From: Magnetococcales bacterium
Lineage (GTDB): Bacteria; Pseudomonadota; Magnetococcia; Magnetococcales; Magnetaquicoccaceae
Length of the DNA: 64,000 nucleotides
Reading direction: 5' to 3'
Assembly: GCA_015231915.1 (NCBI GenBank)
Contig: JADGAR010000006.1
Span: forward strand, 32,259-96,258
Position numbers and translations under genes: made by a program. Below are positions 1 through 8,382 of the stretch, one piece after another. The notes under the pieces are model-generated. The model had not been told where the DNA came from and did not search any database. It was given only the letters and a program-made list of their open reading frames with translations. Every line of letters begins with the position of its first letter. Positions within the stretch are counted from its first letter, which is position 1.

Positions 1-1651
1 ACGTGATCCAGTCGTTGGCATACGCCTTGATCGCCATCAAAAACCCGTCCTCGCCCTTGAAACGGAGTTTTTCCGGATCCAGGTCGTCGTGCCCCCGCAC
101 GCTGCGCACCCAACCCAGTCGGGACAGAATCACGGTGAGCGGCTCACGGGGGGCGAGATCCTCCGGCTTGAGGACCACCTCCCCGCTCGGGGCCGCCAGC
201 AACTCGGTGCGGCGGGGATCGACGAACTCTGTCCGGGTCCGGCGCAACTCCCCGCCGATCACCTCCCACAGTTTGGCATCGTCGGCCAGCAGGGCCTCCA
301 GTTCCCTGGCCCTGGCCTCCTTCTCCGCCATCTCCTTGCGGATTTCCATCTCCTCCAGACGCCGCAAGGCGCGCAGACGCAGATTCAGGATCGCCTCGGC
401 CTGCCCGGCGTCCAGCGCGAAACGGGCCATCAACACCGGGGCCGGATGATCGTGCTCCTTGATGATGGCGATCACTTCGTCGATGTTCAGATGGGCCAGC
501 AGATGGGCCGCCAACAGATGCAGCCGCTCCCCGATGCGGGCCAGCTCGAAACGGGAATGGCGCTGGTGGACCTCGAAACGGTGATCCAGCCAGGCCCGCA
601 GGAGTTGCCGCAGGTCCATCACCTGGGGACGCCCGTGATCGATGACGTTGAAATTCATCGTCACCCGGGTCTCCAGGTCGGTGTTCTTGTACAGATAGGC
701 CAGGAGCATCTCCGGATCCTGGCGGATCGACTTGGGTTCCAGGACGATGCGGATTTTCTCGTCCGATTCGTCGCGCACGTCCTCCAGAAAGGTGCTCTTC
801 TGTTCGACGATCAACTGCGCGATGCGTTCGATCAGCCGGGATTTCTGGACCTGATAGGGAATCTCGGTCACCACCAGCCGCCAGGCCCCGCGCGGCAGAT
901 CCTCCCTGGCGATGCGGGCGCGCAAGCGCAGGGTGCCGCGACCGCTCTCGTAGACCGCCAGCCGCTCGGCAAAATCGGAGACCAGCACCCCTCCGGTGGG
1001 AAAATCGGGGCCGGGCAACACCGACAACAGTCGGGCGACCGGCGCCTGCGGTTCCTGGATCAACAGCAGGCAGGCATCGATCACCTCTCCCACATTGTGG
1101 GGAGGCAACGAGGTGGACATCCCCACCGCAATCCCGGTGGAACCGTTGGCCAGCAGATTGGGAAAACGGGCAGGCAATACCACCGGCTCCCGCAACGAGC
1201 CGTCGTAGGTGTCGGAAAAATCCACCACCTCGGCGTCGAGGTGCTCCATCAGGGCCTGGGCGACCCGCGTGAGCCGGGCCTCGGTATAACGCATGGCCGC
1301 TGCGCCGTCCCCGTCGATGTTGCCGAAATTGCCCTGACCGTCCACCAGGGGATAACGAACCGCGAACTCCTGGGCCAGACGGACCATGGCGTCGTAGGCG
1401 GCCTGATCGCCGTGGGGATGGAACTTGCCGATCACATCCCCCACCACCCGCGCCGACTTCTTGAAGGTGGAGCCGGGATCCAGATTCAAGGCGCGCATGG
1501 CGAACAGAATGCGCCGGTGAACCGGCTTCAGCCCGTCGCGAACGTCGGGCAGGGAGCGGCTGATGATGGTGGAAAGGGCATAGGCGAGATAACGGGTCTC
1601 CAGTTCCACCCGGAGCGGGGCATCCGCCACATGACCGGCATCGGATCTCAA
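1..1651 (-). CDS. parC: DNA topoisomerase IV subunit A, C-terminus cut by window edge
   Basis: ParC is the DNA-cleaving subunit of topoisomerase IV, which decatenates daughter chromosomes with ParE. Reading leftwards from about 1650, the protein has the type IIA breakage-reunion domain: a [12 protein letters not shown] segment, [19 protein letters not shown], then [25 protein letters not shown] with the catalytic Tyr in RYTEARL. The [13 protein letters not shown] form resembles alphaproteobacterial ParC more than gammaproteobacterial ParC. A coiled-coil segment ([15 protein letters not shown]) follows near residue 415. The frame stays open to base 1, so the C-terminal beta-propeller is missing from the window. 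The likely start is TTG at 1651, overlapping the recA stop; a GTG at 1630 is the alternative. GyrA is less likely, but the missing C-terminal GyrA box cannot be checked. Confidence 0.88.
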   Translation of the reverse strand, partial: MRSDAGHVADAPLRVELETRYLAYALSTIISRSLPDVRDGLKPVHRRILFAMRALNLDPGSTFKKSARVVGDVIGKFHPHGDQAAYDAMVRLAQEFAVRYPLVDGQGNFGNIDGDGAAAMRYTEARLTRVAQALMEHLDAEVVDFSDTYDGSLREPVVLPARFPNLLANGSTGIAVGMSTSLPPHNVGEVIDACLLLIQEPQAPVARLLSVLPGPDFPTGGVLVSDFAERLAVYESGRGTLRLRARIAREDLPRGAWRLVVTEIPYQVQKSRLIERIAQLIVEQKSTFLEDVRDESDEKIRIVLEPKSIRQDPEMLLAYLYKNTDLETRVTMNFNVIDHGRPQVMDLRQLLRAWLDHRFEVHQRHSRFELARIGERLHLLAAHLLAHLNIDEVIAIIKEHDHPAPVLMARFALDAGQAEAILNLRLRALRRLEEMEIRKEMAEKEARARELEALLADDAKLWEVIGGELRRTRTEFVDPRRTELLAAPSGEVVLKPEDLAPREPLTVILSRLGWVRSVRGHDDLDPEKLRFKGEDGFLMAIKAYANDWIT

Positions 1652-2796
1652 GAATCCCCTCCCTCGTACTCACTCGCCTCGTCCGTGGATGCGACCGGAC
1701 GACCCGATGCGCGGGCCGACGGACGGCCACTTCCCTTGCCTCCCTTGGGCGAAGCCTGCCCGCCGGAAAACAGACGTCCCTCGCCACCCGGACCACGCTT
1801 GGAGGGCAGACCCACATGCTCCCGCAGGCGATCCTCGAGGCGGTAGAGCACCTCCGGGTTCTCCTGGAGATACTGCTTGACGTTCTCCCTGCCCTGGCCG
1901 ATGCGATCCCCATCCAGGGCGAACCAGGCGCCGGACTTCTCGATCAGCTTCTCCTCCACGGCCATATCCAGGACCTCCCCCGCCAGGGAGATCCCCTCGC
2001 CGTAATTGATGTCGAACTCGACACTGCGAAACGGCGGTGCGTGCTTGTTCTTGACCACCTTCACCTTGCAGCGGGCGCCAACCACCTGATCCTTGTCCTT
2101 GATCCCCGCGATGCGCCGGATGTCCAGCCGCACCGAGGCATAGAACTTCAGGGCGTTGCCGCCGGTGGTGGTCTCGGGATTGCCGAACATCACCCCGATC
2201 TTCTGCCGGATCTGGTTGATGAACAACACCACGGCCTGGGAGCGGCTGATGGAGCCGGTCAGCTTGCGCAGCGCCTGGGACATCAGACGGGCCTGCAACC
2301 CCATGTGGGAATCCCCCATCTCGCCGTCGAGTTCGGCCTTGGGGGTCAATGCGGCCACCGAGTCCACCACCACCAGTTCCACCGCGCCGGAACGGACCAG
2401 CATGTCCACGATCTCCAGGGCCTGTTCCCCGGTGTCGGGCTGACTGATGAGCAGTTCCTCGATGTTCACCCCCAGCTTGCGGGCGTATCCGGGATCCAGG
2501 GCATGTTCCGCGTCCACGAAGGCGGCGACCCCTCCGGCCTTCTGCACCTCAGCGGCCACGTGCAACGCCAGGGTGGTCTTGCCGGAGGCCTCCGGCCCGA
2601 ACACCTCCACCACCCGCCCCCGCGGCAGACCGCCGATCCCCAGGGCGATGTCCACCCCCAGCGAACCGGTGGAGATCACCGGGACATCCGCCGCCGCCGC
2701 CGCGCTCATGCGCATGATGGCCCCCTTGCCGCACTGCCGTTCGATCTGCGCGATGGCCGCTTCCAGCGCCTTGGCCTTTTCCGTATCGAGTGCCAT
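1648..2796 (-). CDS. recA: Recombinase RecA
   Basis: RecA forms filaments on single-stranded DNA, carries out strand exchange and triggers LexA-type autocleavage. The 382-residue protein has Walker [10 protein letters not shown] near residue 70, a Walker [15 protein letters not shown] segment, the L1/L2 region with [19 protein letters not shown], and [19 protein letters not shown]. The C-terminal tail after [10 protein letters not shown] is longer than in E. coli RecA (353 residues) and rich in Gly, Ser and Pro, ending in acidic residues. The start is the ATG at 2796 (MALDTEKAK), which has an AAGGAGTCAGGTAAGG leader; the frame is open further upstream but without homology. The stop overlaps the parC start, so the two are probably cotranscribed. 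I saw no clear LexA box in the 152-bp gap to pilT. Confidence 0.98.
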   Translation of the reverse strand: MALDTEKAKALEAAIAQIERQCGKGAIMRMSAAAAADVPVISTGSLGVDIALGIGGLPRGRVVEVFGPEASGKTTLALHVAAEVQKAGGVAAFVDAEHALDPGYARKLGVNIEELLISQPDTGEQALEIVDMLVRSGAVELVVVDSVAALTPKAELDGEMGDSHMGLQARLMSQALRKLTGSISRSQAVVLFINQIRQKIGVMFGNPETTTGGNALKFYASVRLDIRRIAGIKDKDQVVGARCKVKVVKNKHAPPFRSVEFDINYGEGISLAGEVLDMAVEEKLIEKSGAWFALDGDRIGQGRENVKQYLQENPEVLYRLEDRLREHVGLPSKRGPGGEGRLFSGGQASPKGGKGSGRPSARASGRPVASTDEASEYEGGDS

Positions 2797-2841
2797 CCTT
2801 ACCTGACTCCTTTTTTTTATGTCAAAATGTCGATACCCCGG

Positions 2842-2871
2842 TTGCCCAACTCCCGGGAAACCGTGTAAGAT
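2842..2871 (+). promoter_or_regulatory. Possible sigma-70 promoter for pilT
   Basis: TTGCCC (2842-2847) and TAAGAT (2866-2871) are separated by 18 bp, 78 bp upstream of the pilT start in the divergent recA-pilT gap. The match is by eye only; the -35 box is imperfect. An AAAAAAGGAA ribosome-binding site lies just ahead of the pilT ATG at 2949. Confidence 0.3.
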
Positions 2872-2948
2872 GATCCTTCCCATTTTTACGAAACGCAATC
2901 GTTTTTCGGTAATTTTCTCCAAATGGCCCGAAAAAAGGAACCCCCGTC

Positions 2949-3998
2949 ATGAGCAAGAAAGTCGATATTTCCGAACTGTTGGCCTTCAGCGTCAAGAACA
3001 AGGCCTCGGACCTGCACATCTCCTCCGGCATGCCGCCTTTGATCCGGGTGGACGGCGACATCCGGCGCATCGATGTCCCCAACCTGGAAGCCGACGAGGT
3101 GAAGGGGATGATCTACGACATCATGAACGACAAACAGCGCAAGGAATACGAAGAAGAGTACGAAAACGACTTCTCCTTCGCAATCCCCGGCCTGGCGCGC
3201 TTCCGTGTCAACGCCTTCAACCAGCATCGCGGCCCGGCGGCGGTCTTCCGGACCATCCCCTCGGAGATCCTCACCCTGGAACAGCTCGGCGCCCCGGAAA
3301 TCTTCAAGGAGTTCGCCGATACCCCCCGCGGTCTGGTGCTGGTCACCGGGCCGACCGGCTCCGGCAAATCCACCACCCTGGCCGCCATGATCGACTACAA
3401 GAACAAATCCGAATACGGCCACATCCTCACCATGGAGGATCCCATCGAGTTCGTGCATGAGTCAAAAAAATGTCTCATCAATCAGCGCGAGATCCACCGG
3501 GACAGCAAATCCTTCGCCGCAGCCCTGCGCTCCGCGCTCCGCGAAGACCCGGATGTCATCCTGGTGGGCGAAATGCGCGACCTGGAAACCATCCGCCTGG
3601 CCCTGAGCGCGGCGGAAACCGGCCACCTGGTCTTCGGCACCCTCCACACCACCTCGGCGGCCAAGACCATCGACCGTATCGTGGATGTCTTCCCCGCAGC
3701 GGAAAAGGACATGATCCGCACCATGCTCTCGGAGTCCATCCGCGCCATTATCTCCCAGAACCTGCTCAAGAAAAAAGGTGGCGGACGGATCGCAGCCCAC
3801 GAAATCCTGGTTGGCTCCCCGGCCATCCGCAACCTGATCCGGGAAAACAAGGTGGCGCAAATGTATTCCTCCATCCAGACCGGTCGCGCCTTGGGCATGC
3901 AAACCTTGGAACAATGTTTGCAAGAATTGCTCGCCAAGGGCCTCATTTCCAAGGAAGCGGCTCGCGACAAGGCCAACATCAAAGACGGGTTCAAATAA
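2949..3998 (+). CDS. pilT: Type IV pilus retraction ATPase PilT
   Basis: PilT is the hexameric inner-membrane-associated ATPase that depolymerises type IV pili and powers twitching. The 349-residue protein has the N-terminal PAS-like domain with KASDLHISSGMPP (18-30), Walker A GPTGSGKST (134-142), Asp box EDPIE (163-167), Walker B VILVGEMRD (203-211), His box TGHLVFGTLHT (224-234) and the PilT-specific AIRNLIRENK motif near residue 293, which separates PilT from PilU. Length is normal. It is divergent from recA and followed after 28 bp by two lipoprotein genes on the same strand. The other pilus genes of the window (pilMNOPQ, two pilU-like genes) lie elsewhere, so pilT forms its own short transcription unit. 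Confidence 0.96.
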   Translation: MSKKVDISELLAFSVKNKASDLHISSGMPPLIRVDGDIRRIDVPNLEADEVKGMIYDIMNDKQRKEYEEEYENDFSFAIPGLARFRVNAFNQHRGPAAVFRTIPSEILTLEQLGAPEIFKEFADTPRGLVLVTGPTGSGKSTTLAAMIDYKNKSEYGHILTMEDPIEFVHESKKCLINQREIHRDSKSFAAALRSALREDPDVILVGEMRDLETIRLALSAAETGHLVFGTLHTTSAAKTIDRIVDVFPAAEKDMIRTMLSESIRAIISQNLLKKKGGGRIAAHEILVGSPAIRNLIRENKVAQMYSSIQTGRALGMQTLEQCLQELLAKGLISKEAARDKANIKDGFK

Positions 3999-4026
3999 GC
4001 TCCATTGCACGAGGGTAAAGAGTTCC

Positions 4027-4638
4027 ATGAACAAGGTCCGCTCCACCATTACCGCCCTGCTGAGCGCCGCGCTCATCGGGGGGTGCGCCTACATGAACGA
4101 CCTGCAAAACCAGTTGCAGCTCACTACCGAACCGCAGGTCATTCAAAGCGAGGTGGATCTGATCCGCATGAGTCATGCCCTGACCGATGCGCTGGTGGCG
4201 GAGTTGCGCAAGAATCACCCCTCCTTCCACCAGCGCAAACCCATTCTTGTCACCAGCTTCGTGGACCGCAGCCAGTTGGACAGCACCTCCGAACTGGGCA
4301 ACCTCCTCTCCGACCACGTCGCCTCCCGCTTCACCCAGCAGGGGTTCACCGTGGTGGAACCCAAGCTGCGCAAATCCCTGGCCATCCGCCAGAATCAGGG
4401 TGAGTTCATCCTCTCCCGCGACATCGAAAAGATCAGCCAGGACAACAAGGCCTACGCCGTGGTCACCGGAACCTATACCGAAACCCGCGAAACCCTGGAC
4501 TTCACCTCGCGCATCATCGCCCTCAACAGCCGGCAGGTCCTGGCCTCCGTGGATGCCAAGGTCCCCATGGGCCCCAACACCCGCAATCTGCTGCTCAACC
4601 TGAACAACGGCACCGACATGAAGGTCGTCACGCAATGA
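4027..4638 (+). CDS. FlgO-like outer-membrane lipoprotein 1
   Basis: This 203-residue protein starts with a lipoprotein signal peptide; the lipobox is LIGGC, with the acylated Cys near residue 20. The rest resembles the FlgO domain, known from the Vibrio outer-membrane protein FlgO needed for flagellar stability: a helix (DLIRMSHALTDALVAELRK), the strand segment ILVTSFVDRSQLDSTSELGNLLSDHVASRF, a VVEPKLRKSL segment and a C-terminal strand pair (YAVVTGTYTETR, TSRIIALNSRQVLA). It lies directly after pilT and overlaps a paralogue by 4 bp (ATGA). Whether it serves the flagellum, as FlgO does, or the pilus, as its position suggests, cannot be told from sequence. Confidence 0.8.
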   Translation: MNKVRSTITALLSAALIGGCAYMNDLQNQLQLTTEPQVIQSEVDLIRMSHALTDALVAELRKNHPSFHQRKPILVTSFVDRSQLDSTSELGNLLSDHVASRFTQQGFTVVEPKLRKSLAIRQNQGEFILSRDIEKISQDNKAYAVVTGTYTETRETLDFTSRIIALNSRQVLASVDAKVPMGPNTRNLLLNLNNGTDMKVVTQ

Positions 4639-5183
4639 AACCGGTCTTTTTCGCCCTGACCCTGGCTGCCCTGCTGACCGCCGGCTGCTCGACAGGACCG
4701 GATCCCTATCCCCTGGTGTCGGTCCCCCTGACCGCCACCCAGGAGGTGGAACCCGCCGAGGTCGCCCATCAGGCCGCCGATGCCATGATCACCGACCTCA
4801 AGGACAGGCTGGACCAACGGGAAGTGATCCTCCCCGCCTCCTTCGTGGACGAGGGGAACATGGAAAAGAGCTCGGCGCTCGGTCGCCTGCTCGCCAGACA
4901 GATGGCCTCGCGCTTCACCCAGGCCGGCCACTCCATGGTGGAGATCGCCCTGCGCAAGGACGTGCTCCTCAAGAAGGGCGCGGGTCAGTTCGCCCTCTCC
5001 CAGGAGATCAAGGAGATCCGCAAGACCCACAAGGTCTCGGCGGTCCTGGCCGGCAGTTACGTCACGGCCCGCAACCGCATCTACGTCAATGCCCAGCTCA
5101 TCCGGGCCAGGGACGGCGTGGTGCTGGCCTCCAACGATTTCAGCATGCCCCTGACCACCAACCTCCGCGTCCTGCTGCGTTAG
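4635..5183 (+). CDS. FlgO-like outer-membrane lipoprotein 2
   Basis: A 182-residue paralogue of the preceding gene. It has a lipoprotein signal peptide with lipobox LTAGC (Cys near 18) and the same FlgO-type layout: a helix (VAHQAADAMITDLKDRL), ILPASFVDEGNMEKSSALGRLLARQMASRF, a VEIALRK segment, GQFALSQEIKEIRKTHKVSAVLAG and YVNAQLIRARDGVVLAS. The start overlaps the previous stop as ATGA at 4635-4638, which implies translational coupling. Two tandem divergent copies suggest a hetero-oligomeric outer-membrane assembly; this is inference. The convergent nuclease gene begins 31 bp beyond its stop. Confidence 0.8.
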   Translation: MKPVFFALTLAALLTAGCSTGPDPYPLVSVPLTATQEVEPAEVAHQAADAMITDLKDRLDQREVILPASFVDEGNMEKSSALGRLLARQMASRFTQAGHSMVEIALRKDVLLKKGAGQFALSQEIKEIRKTHKVSAVLAGSYVTARNRIYVNAQLIRARDGVVLASNDFSMPLTTNLRVLLR

Positions 5184-5214
5184 TTCCCCGGCAGGGCGCG
5201 GAAGCGCTCTCCAC

Positions 5215-6192
5215 TCACCGGAACACGGCCTGCAACGAATCGGCCTGGAACAGCCTGTCCGACCAGGTATCGATGTCGTTCGATGCGGCGGAAGCCACCT
5301 GGCGCCGGATCGAGTCGGGCAGCATGCCAAAACGCATCTGGAGCATGTGCAAAAACAGCTCGGCCTTGCCTTCCTGCCTGCCTTCCTGCCTGCCTTCCTG
5401 CCTGCCTTCCTGAATGAATGCGTCCTTGTGCTTTTCGAGAATCTCTCGCGCGAATATGGACATCATCTGGTTTTCCTCCTCGGGTTGGACACGAACCACG
5501 ATCTGACGCACATGGTCCGCGCGCAGGGTTGAAAACGTATGAATCAGATAGAGCATGACCGGCTCGAACAGTTCCGGAACCTCCCAAACCGCCTTGACGA
5601 TCTCCTCCAGCACCGCCATCTGGGTTTCGGCGTCGCGGGTGCCGTATTTCAACGCCAGCAAGCCGGCCTTGAGGCGCGCATGCGCCGACAACCGGTCATC
5701 CGGGATCGCGCCGAGATTGATCACCGGAAAGGCGAAATTCATCAGCCAGGGTCGCAGCGCCGCGTCGGCATCCACCAGGGCGAGAAACTCGTTGGGAATT
5801 GTCCAGTCCCGTTCCCCGTGATAGACTACCAATGGGACAATGGCCGGCAGGGTGAGCCAGTCCGGCTGTTCCCGCGCCTTTTGCTCCAGAAAGCGGTGAC
5901 GCCCGCAATCCAACTGCCACGCCACCCTGCGATCGAAATGGCTCTTGTGCTCGATCAGGAGATAAAAATGGAGATCCCTGCCACTCACGGTCCTGGCCTT
6001 GAGGATCCTGTCCGCATAAAAAGGACGCAACGCATTGCCGATGAATGATCCCGGCACCCATTCCGGATCGCCCGGCGCCAACAGCGCCACGATCTCGCGG
6101 GGCAGATGCTCGCGCAGCAAGGCGCCCGCCGTCTCCGGGTGGGACATCAACACCTTGAACAGTCTGTCGTGGGGCTGGAACCGTTCGGTCAT
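5215..6192 (-). CDS. Rpn family nuclease / PD-(D/E)XK transposase-like protein
   Basis: A 325-residue member of the Rpn/YhgA-like family (recombination-promoting nucleases, formerly transposase_31). The N-terminus PHDRLFKVLMSHPETAGALL is typical, and the catalytic-core strand is DLHFYLLIEHKSH (E-x-K in the PD-(D/E)XK pattern). The helical middle part (LRPWLMNFAFPVINLG, LYLIHTF) is also typical. A run of four QEGR/K units near residue 272 is encoded by a 12-bp tandem repeat. The start is ATG at 6192 (MTERFQP); a longer open frame continues upstream without homology. E. coli Rpn proteins cut DNA and raise RecA-independent recombination, and such repeats vary in copy number. It sits alone between convergent and divergent neighbours and looks like an accessory gene. 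Confidence 0.85.
   Translation of the reverse strand: MTERFQPHDRLFKVLMSHPETAGALLREHLPREIVALLAPGDPEWVPGSFIGNALRPFYADRILKARTVSGRDLHFYLLIEHKSHFDRRVAWQLDCGRHRFLEQKAREQPDWLTLPAIVPLVVYHGERDWTIPNEFLALVDADAALRPWLMNFAFPVINLGAIPDDRLSAHARLKAGLLALKYGTRDAETQMAVLEEIVKAVWEVPELFEPVMLYLIHTFSTLRADHVRQIVVRVQPEEENQMMSIFAREILEKHKDAFIQEGRQEGRQEGRQEGKAELFLHMLQMRFGMLPDSIRRQVASAASNDIDTWSDRLFQADSLQAVFR
5368..5412. repeat. 12-bp tandem repeat inside the Rpn-like gene
   Basis: The unit GCCTTCCTGCCT is repeated perfectly 3.75 times. On the minus strand it encodes QEGR repeats. Because 12 is a multiple of three, copy-number change would lengthen or shorten the protein without a frameshift. Confidence 0.95.
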
Positions 6193-6285
6193 GACACCCT
6201 TCTCCCTCCGGATGGCCATTTTCCATTGCAAAAACATACCGCATTGCCGAATCCCGGTCAATAGCCATCGGGAGAAAAACCGGCC

Positions 6286-7125
6286 ATGAGCGACCTCGGC
6301 TTCCTCCCGGCGTGGACCACCGTCACCTTTCCGGTGTCCGGGGTGGTGACGCATGTGTGGCTGCCGCCTCTGGTGGCGTTCGTGGTCTCTTTTTTCACCT
6401 CGATGGTGGGCATCTCCGGCGCGGTCCTGCTGTTGCCCTTTCAGGTCAGCGTGCTGCACTTCGTCACCCCGGCGGTGAGCGCCACCAATCTGGTCTTCAA
6501 TCTGGTGGCCATCCCCGGCGGGGTGTGGCGCTACATCCGGGAGGGACGCATGCACTGGCCTTTGACCCGGATCATCGTCATCGGCACCCTGCCCGGCATT
6601 GTCATCGGCTATTTCCTGCGCATCGCCTGGCTGCCGGACCCGGCATCCTTCAAGCGTTTCGTGGGATGGGTTTTGCTTTATCTCGCCGTGCGGCTGCTCG
6701 CCGACCCAGGCTTGCGCAAAACCGCCGCACCCCCTGCGGACAACCCGGAATGCCATTTCCACAAGGGCGGCATGTTGCTGCTTGCCGGGGTCGTCGGGGT
6801 CATCGGCGGGATTTACGGCATCGGCGGCGGGGCGATCATCGCCCCCTTCTGCGTGACCCTGTTCCGTCTGCCCGTCCACGCCATCGCCGGGGCGACCCTG
6901 ATGGGGACCTTCCTGACCTCGGTGGTCGGGGTACTGCTCTACTCCCTGCTGCCCGCCCCTCCCGGCCTGCCCACCGCCCCGGACTGGGCGTTGGGCGCTC
7001 TGTTCGGCCTGGGCGGCCTGGGGGGGATGTATCTGGGGGCGCGCTGCCAAAAATTCGTGCCACAAAAATGGCTCAAATGGCTGCTCGGCGGGATGTTGAC
7101 CCTGTTGGCCCTGCATTACGTTTGA
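6286..7125 (+). CDS. TauE/SafE family (sulfite exporter-like) membrane protein
   Basis: A 279-residue polytopic inner-membrane protein with about eight hydrophobic segments. The two halves carry related motifs: FFTSMVGISGAVLLLPF near residue 45 and GVIGGIYGIGGGAIIAPF near 175, the duplicated signature of the TauE/SafE (DUF81) family. Members export or take up small organic anions such as sulfite, sulfoacetate or taurine-derived compounds; the substrate here is unknown. A GGGAGAAA ribosome-binding site precedes the ATG at 6286. It is divergent from the Rpn-like gene and has no sulfur-metabolism neighbour to suggest a substrate. Confidence 0.88.
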   Translation: MSDLGFLPAWTTVTFPVSGVVTHVWLPPLVAFVVSFFTSMVGISGAVLLLPFQVSVLHFVTPAVSATNLVFNLVAIPGGVWRYIREGRMHWPLTRIIVIGTLPGIVIGYFLRIAWLPDPASFKRFVGWVLLYLAVRLLADPGLRKTAAPPADNPECHFHKGGMLLLAGVVGVIGGIYGIGGGAIIAPFCVTLFRLPVHAIAGATLMGTFLTSVVGVLLYSLLPAPPGLPTAPDWALGALFGLGGLGGMYLGARCQKFVPQKWLKWLLGGMLTLLALHYV

Positions 7126-7136
7126 GGATGGGGTCC

Positions 7137-7164
7137 TTGCAAATACGCGAAAGTCCATTATAGT
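7137..7164 (+). promoter_or_regulatory. Probable sigma-70 promoter of the pilU-pilU-diguanylate cyclase operon
   Basis: TTGCAA (7137-7142), a 16-bp spacer and TATAGT (7159-7164) lie 62 bp upstream of the first pilU-like start. The sequence following the -10 box is AT-rich. Both boxes are close to consensus; the call is by eye. Confidence 0.45.
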
Positions 7165-7225
7165 AAATGAACTCACCTATTTCTTAACGCCAACCCGATA
7201 TCCTTCGTTTGGGAGAATGATCCTA

Positions 7226-8374
7226 ATGGAACGCGATCAAGCCATCAAATTCATGCTGGACGCCTTGAGGACCATGCTGAGCAAAGGCGGTTCGGACCTC
7301 TTCATCACCGCCGGCTTTCCCCCGGCTGCCAAGCTGGATGGCAAGATGACCCCCCTGGCCAAGGCTCCCCTGGACGAAAACCAAAGCCTGATGCTGGTGC
7401 GAGCCATCATGAACGACCGACAGATCAAGGAGTTCGACTCCACCAAGGAGTGCAATTTCGCCATCCATCCCCAGGGGATCGGGCGGTTTCGCGTCAATGC
7501 CTTCATCCAGCAGCAACGGGCGGGGATGGTGTTGCGCACCATCACCACCGATATCCCCGATTTCGACAAACTGAGCCTGCCTCCGGTGCTCAAGGACGTG
7601 GTGATGAGCAAGACCGGACTGGTCCTGGTGGTGGGAGGCACCGGTTCCGGGAAATCGACCACTTTGGCGGCCATGCTGGGCATCCGCAATCAACTGAGCC
7701 ACGACCATATCATCACCATCGAGGATCCCATCGAATACGTCCATCCTCACGTCAACTGCATGATCACGCAGCGGGAGGTGGGGGTGGACACCCTGAGCTG
7801 GCATGCGGCCCTCAAGAACACCCTGCGCCAGGCGCCCAGCGTGATCCTGATCGGCGAAATCCGCGACCAGGAGACCATGGAACACGCCATCAACTTCGCG
7901 GAGACCGGGCATTTGTGTCTCTCCACGCTGCACGCCAACAGCGCCAACCAGACCCTGGACCGCATCATCAACATGTTTCCGTCGGAAAAGCGGCATCAAC
8001 TGCTGATGGACCTCTCCCTGAACCTGCGCGCCATCGTTTCGCAGCGACTGATCAAACGCAAGAACGGCGGGCGGGTGGCGGCCATCGAGGTCCTGCTCAA
8101 ATCGCCGCTGGTCTCCGACCTGATTTTCAAGGGGGAGGTGGCCAGCCTCAAGGAGATCATGGCCAAATCCAACGACCTGGGGATGAAGACCTTCGATCAG
8201 GCCCTGTTCGATCTTTACGAGGCCGACCTGATCACCTACGAGGACGCCCTGCGCAGCGCCGACTCCGCCAACGAACTGCGACTGAAGATCAAGCTGGAGG
8301 GCAAGGACGCCAAGAAGGGCGACATCAACAAGGGGCTGGATGGCCTCAGCCTGATCCGCAAGGATGACGAGTGA
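7226..8374 (+). CDS. pilU: PilU-like type IV pilus retraction ATPase, copy 1
   Basis: A PilT/PilU-family hexameric ATPase of 382 residues. It has KGGSDLFITAGFPPAAKLDG at the N-terminus, Walker A GGTGSGKSTT near 137-146, Asp box IEDPIEYVH, Walker B VILIGEIRDQETM and His box TGHLCLSTLHAN. The AIRNLIRE motif of PilT is replaced by SPLVSDLIFKGE, and the C-terminus is longer, both as in PilU, which assists PilT in high-force retraction. I chose ATG 7226, which has GGGAG 10 bp upstream; the ATG at 7217 is only 1 bp from that site. It is separated by 8 bp from a second PilU-like gene and shares its operon with a diguanylate cyclase. Confidence 0.9.
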   Translation: MERDQAIKFMLDALRTMLSKGGSDLFITAGFPPAAKLDGKMTPLAKAPLDENQSLMLVRAIMNDRQIKEFDSTKECNFAIHPQGIGRFRVNAFIQQQRAGMVLRTITTDIPDFDKLSLPPVLKDVVMSKTGLVLVVGGTGSGKSTTLAAMLGIRNQLSHDHIITIEDPIEYVHPHVNCMITQREVGVDTLSWHAALKNTLRQAPSVILIGEIRDQETMEHAINFAETGHLCLSTLHANSANQTLDRIINMFPSEKRHQLLMDLSLNLRAIVSQRLIKRKNGGRVAAIEVLLKSPLVSDLIFKGEVASLKEIMAKSNDLGMKTFDQALFDLYEADLITYEDALRSADSANELRLKIKLEGKDAKKGDINKGLDGLSLIRKDDE

Positions 8375-8382
8375 CATAACGC

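Noticed and set aside
89..1913. Long open frames opposite or overlapping parC on both strands
   Set aside because: They are GC-rich shadow frames without homology; the parC reading explains the DNA with clear conserved motifs.
2797..2948. LexA (SOS) box in the recA upstream region
   Set aside because: Neither the gammaproteobacterial CTGT-N8-ACAG nor the alphaproteobacterial GTTC-N7-GTTC pattern was found.
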